Under the pieces are notes generated by a model, which saw only the letters and a program-made list of their open reading frames with translations, searched no databases and was not told the DNA's origin. DNA of 64,000 bases from Rhizorhabdus sp. (lineage in GTDB: Bacteria; Pseudomonadota; Alphaproteobacteria; Sphingomonadales; Sphingomonadaceae): positions 1-64,000 of the forward strand of contig NZ_JAGMXV010000003.1 of the NCBI RefSeq assembly GCF_018006725.1. Direction: 5' to 3'. A program made the translations under genes and the position numbers. Every line of letters starts with the position of its first letter. The first letter of the stretch is position 1. Positions 63,625-64,000 of this stretch are shown here, piece by piece.

Positions 63625-63716
63625 TGCGCCTGTGTCCGCACGAGGGCGAGGCGCGATCGCTCTTCGGCGATAGGTGGGACGCTGCAACGAGGCGGGATCG
63701 CATGCAGATCGATCAT
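63621..63716 (-). CDS. 31-residue leader ORF coupled to the VOC gene
   Basis: Starts at ATG 63716 with GGGAGAG at 6-base spacing, the best start signal in this transcription unit, and ends in TGA overlapping the VOC ATG. The peptide begins MIDLHAIPPRCSVPPIAEER and has no recognisable motif. Either it is a translated leader that couples VOC translation, or the remnant of a gene. An alternative in-frame start of the VOC frame at 63687 lacks a ribosome-binding site. Confidence 0.5.
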   Translation of the reverse strand: MIDLHAIPPRCSVPPIAEERSRLALVRTQAQ

Positions 63717-63764
63717 CGTGACTCTCCCAATGTTCAGGTAGTGCGCAGTTCGCTGCGTGCTAAC

Positions 63765-63786
63765 ATGAACCTGACTAGGTGTTCAT
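63765..63786. promoter_or_regulatory. Inverted repeat in the divergent promoter region, probable operator
   Basis: ATGAAC-CTGACTAGGT-GTTCAT: 6-base arms, 10-base spacer; AACCT/AGGT extend the dyad with one inserted base. It shares AGGT(G)TTCATAT with the repeat at 58180-58199. It lies between the leader-VOC-LuxR unit (minus) and the SMP-30-like gene (plus), so it could control both. Confidence 0.5.
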
Positions 63787-63912
63787 ATATCAGTCGGCTT
63801 TCAGGTCGCCTGTGATTTTGGCGAGAGCGCTGCTGTTGGTCTCACCGCAGGGGGGCGGGTTGAGCTTCGGGATGACAGACCTGATCGCTGCGTAGGATAG
63901 TCGTCGGACATA

Positions 63913-64000
63913 ATGGAGAGCGATGTGCCTGAACCTGCTGCCGCCGATTTCGAGGAACTCGCTTCCGGCTTTCTGTTCGTCGAGGCGCCGCGTGCGGCGG
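63913..64000 (+). CDS. SMP-30/gluconolactonase-like protein, N-terminal fragment cut by the window edge
   Basis: 29 codons from ATG 63913 (MESDVPEPAAADFEEL, then ASGFLFVEAPRAA). The ASGFxFVEAPR stretch resembles the first blade of SMP-30/gluconolaconase/LRE-like propellers in sphingomonad catabolic clusters; the metal-site residues are outside the window. GTG 63925 is an equally good start because GGAGAG sits 4 bases before it, the same arrangement as in front of the oxygenase gene at 58247. Confidence 0.5.
   Translation, partial: MESDVPEPAAADFEELASGFLFVEAPRAA

Overview
The window looks like chromosomal DNA of a high-G+C alphaproteobacterium, most likely a member of the Sphingomonadaceae (Sphingomonas, Rhizorhabdus or Sphingobium type). 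This rests on gene content and order: a tsaB-rimI-mucR-fur-plsC-miaB-phoH-ybeY block, a short prolyl-tRNA synthetase next to lolC/lolD and dnaE, a MucR/Ros regulator, a Bpt-type leucyltransferase, a Mrp-hflK-hflC-degP neighbourhood, and an exosortase locus of the XrtV kind. The species is an inference. No rRNA, tRNA, CRISPR array, insertion sequence or prophage was recognised.

Layout. 1-9.8 kb: fragment of an alkaline-phosphatase-family gene, amidohydrolase and 3-hydroxyisobutyrate-dehydrogenase-like genes, threonine ammonia-lyase, Bpt leucyltransferase, a PQQ sugar-dehydrogenase-like protein, CorC, an unknown membrane-anchored protein and an SLC13-type permease. 9.8-16.3 kb: a long minus-strand housekeeping block (NifU-like, tsaB, rimI, mucR, fur, plsC, miaB, phoH, ybeY). 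16.5-29.1 kb: an envelope and exopolysaccharide island with O-antigen ligase, flippase, two glycosyltransferases, a PrsT-like TPR lipoprotein, a polyprenyl-phosphate sugar transferase and an EpsD-like isomerase. It also holds a complete exosortase module (accessory protein, EpsI, XrtV), a PEP-CTERM protein that is its obvious candidate substrate, and a secreted CAP-domain protein. 29.1-29.65 kb: the longest gene-free stretch, containing a compact set of nested inverted repeats that looks like an unassigned structured RNA.

29.65-51.6 kb is mostly core metabolism and envelope quality control: gshA, rsmE, ubiA, pmbA, a CysQ-like phosphatase, a CoA-binding protein, mrp, hflK-hflC, degP, an outer-membrane barrel, trpE, ppiD, tpiA, secG, pyrG, proS, lolC-lolD. 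A 42-codon proline-rich ORF, whose Shine-Dalgarno lies in a perfect hairpin, sits between pyrG and proS. 51.7-54.5 kb: three translationally coupled TadG/TadE-like genes, the first carrying a large Gly/Ser/Thr-rich repetitive domain. 54.6-58.1 kb: dnaE.

58.1-64 kb is an accessory catabolic region: Rieske oxygenase alpha subunit, SDR dehydrogenase, nitronate-monooxygenase-like protein and TetR regulator on the plus strand; a leader peptide, VOC-family protein and LuxR-type regulator on the minus strand; and the start of an SMP-30/gluconolactonase-like gene at the right edge. Two similar inverted repeats, one before the oxygenase and one in the divergent region near the right end, suggest one regulator controls both transcription units. 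The substrate cannot be read from the sequence.
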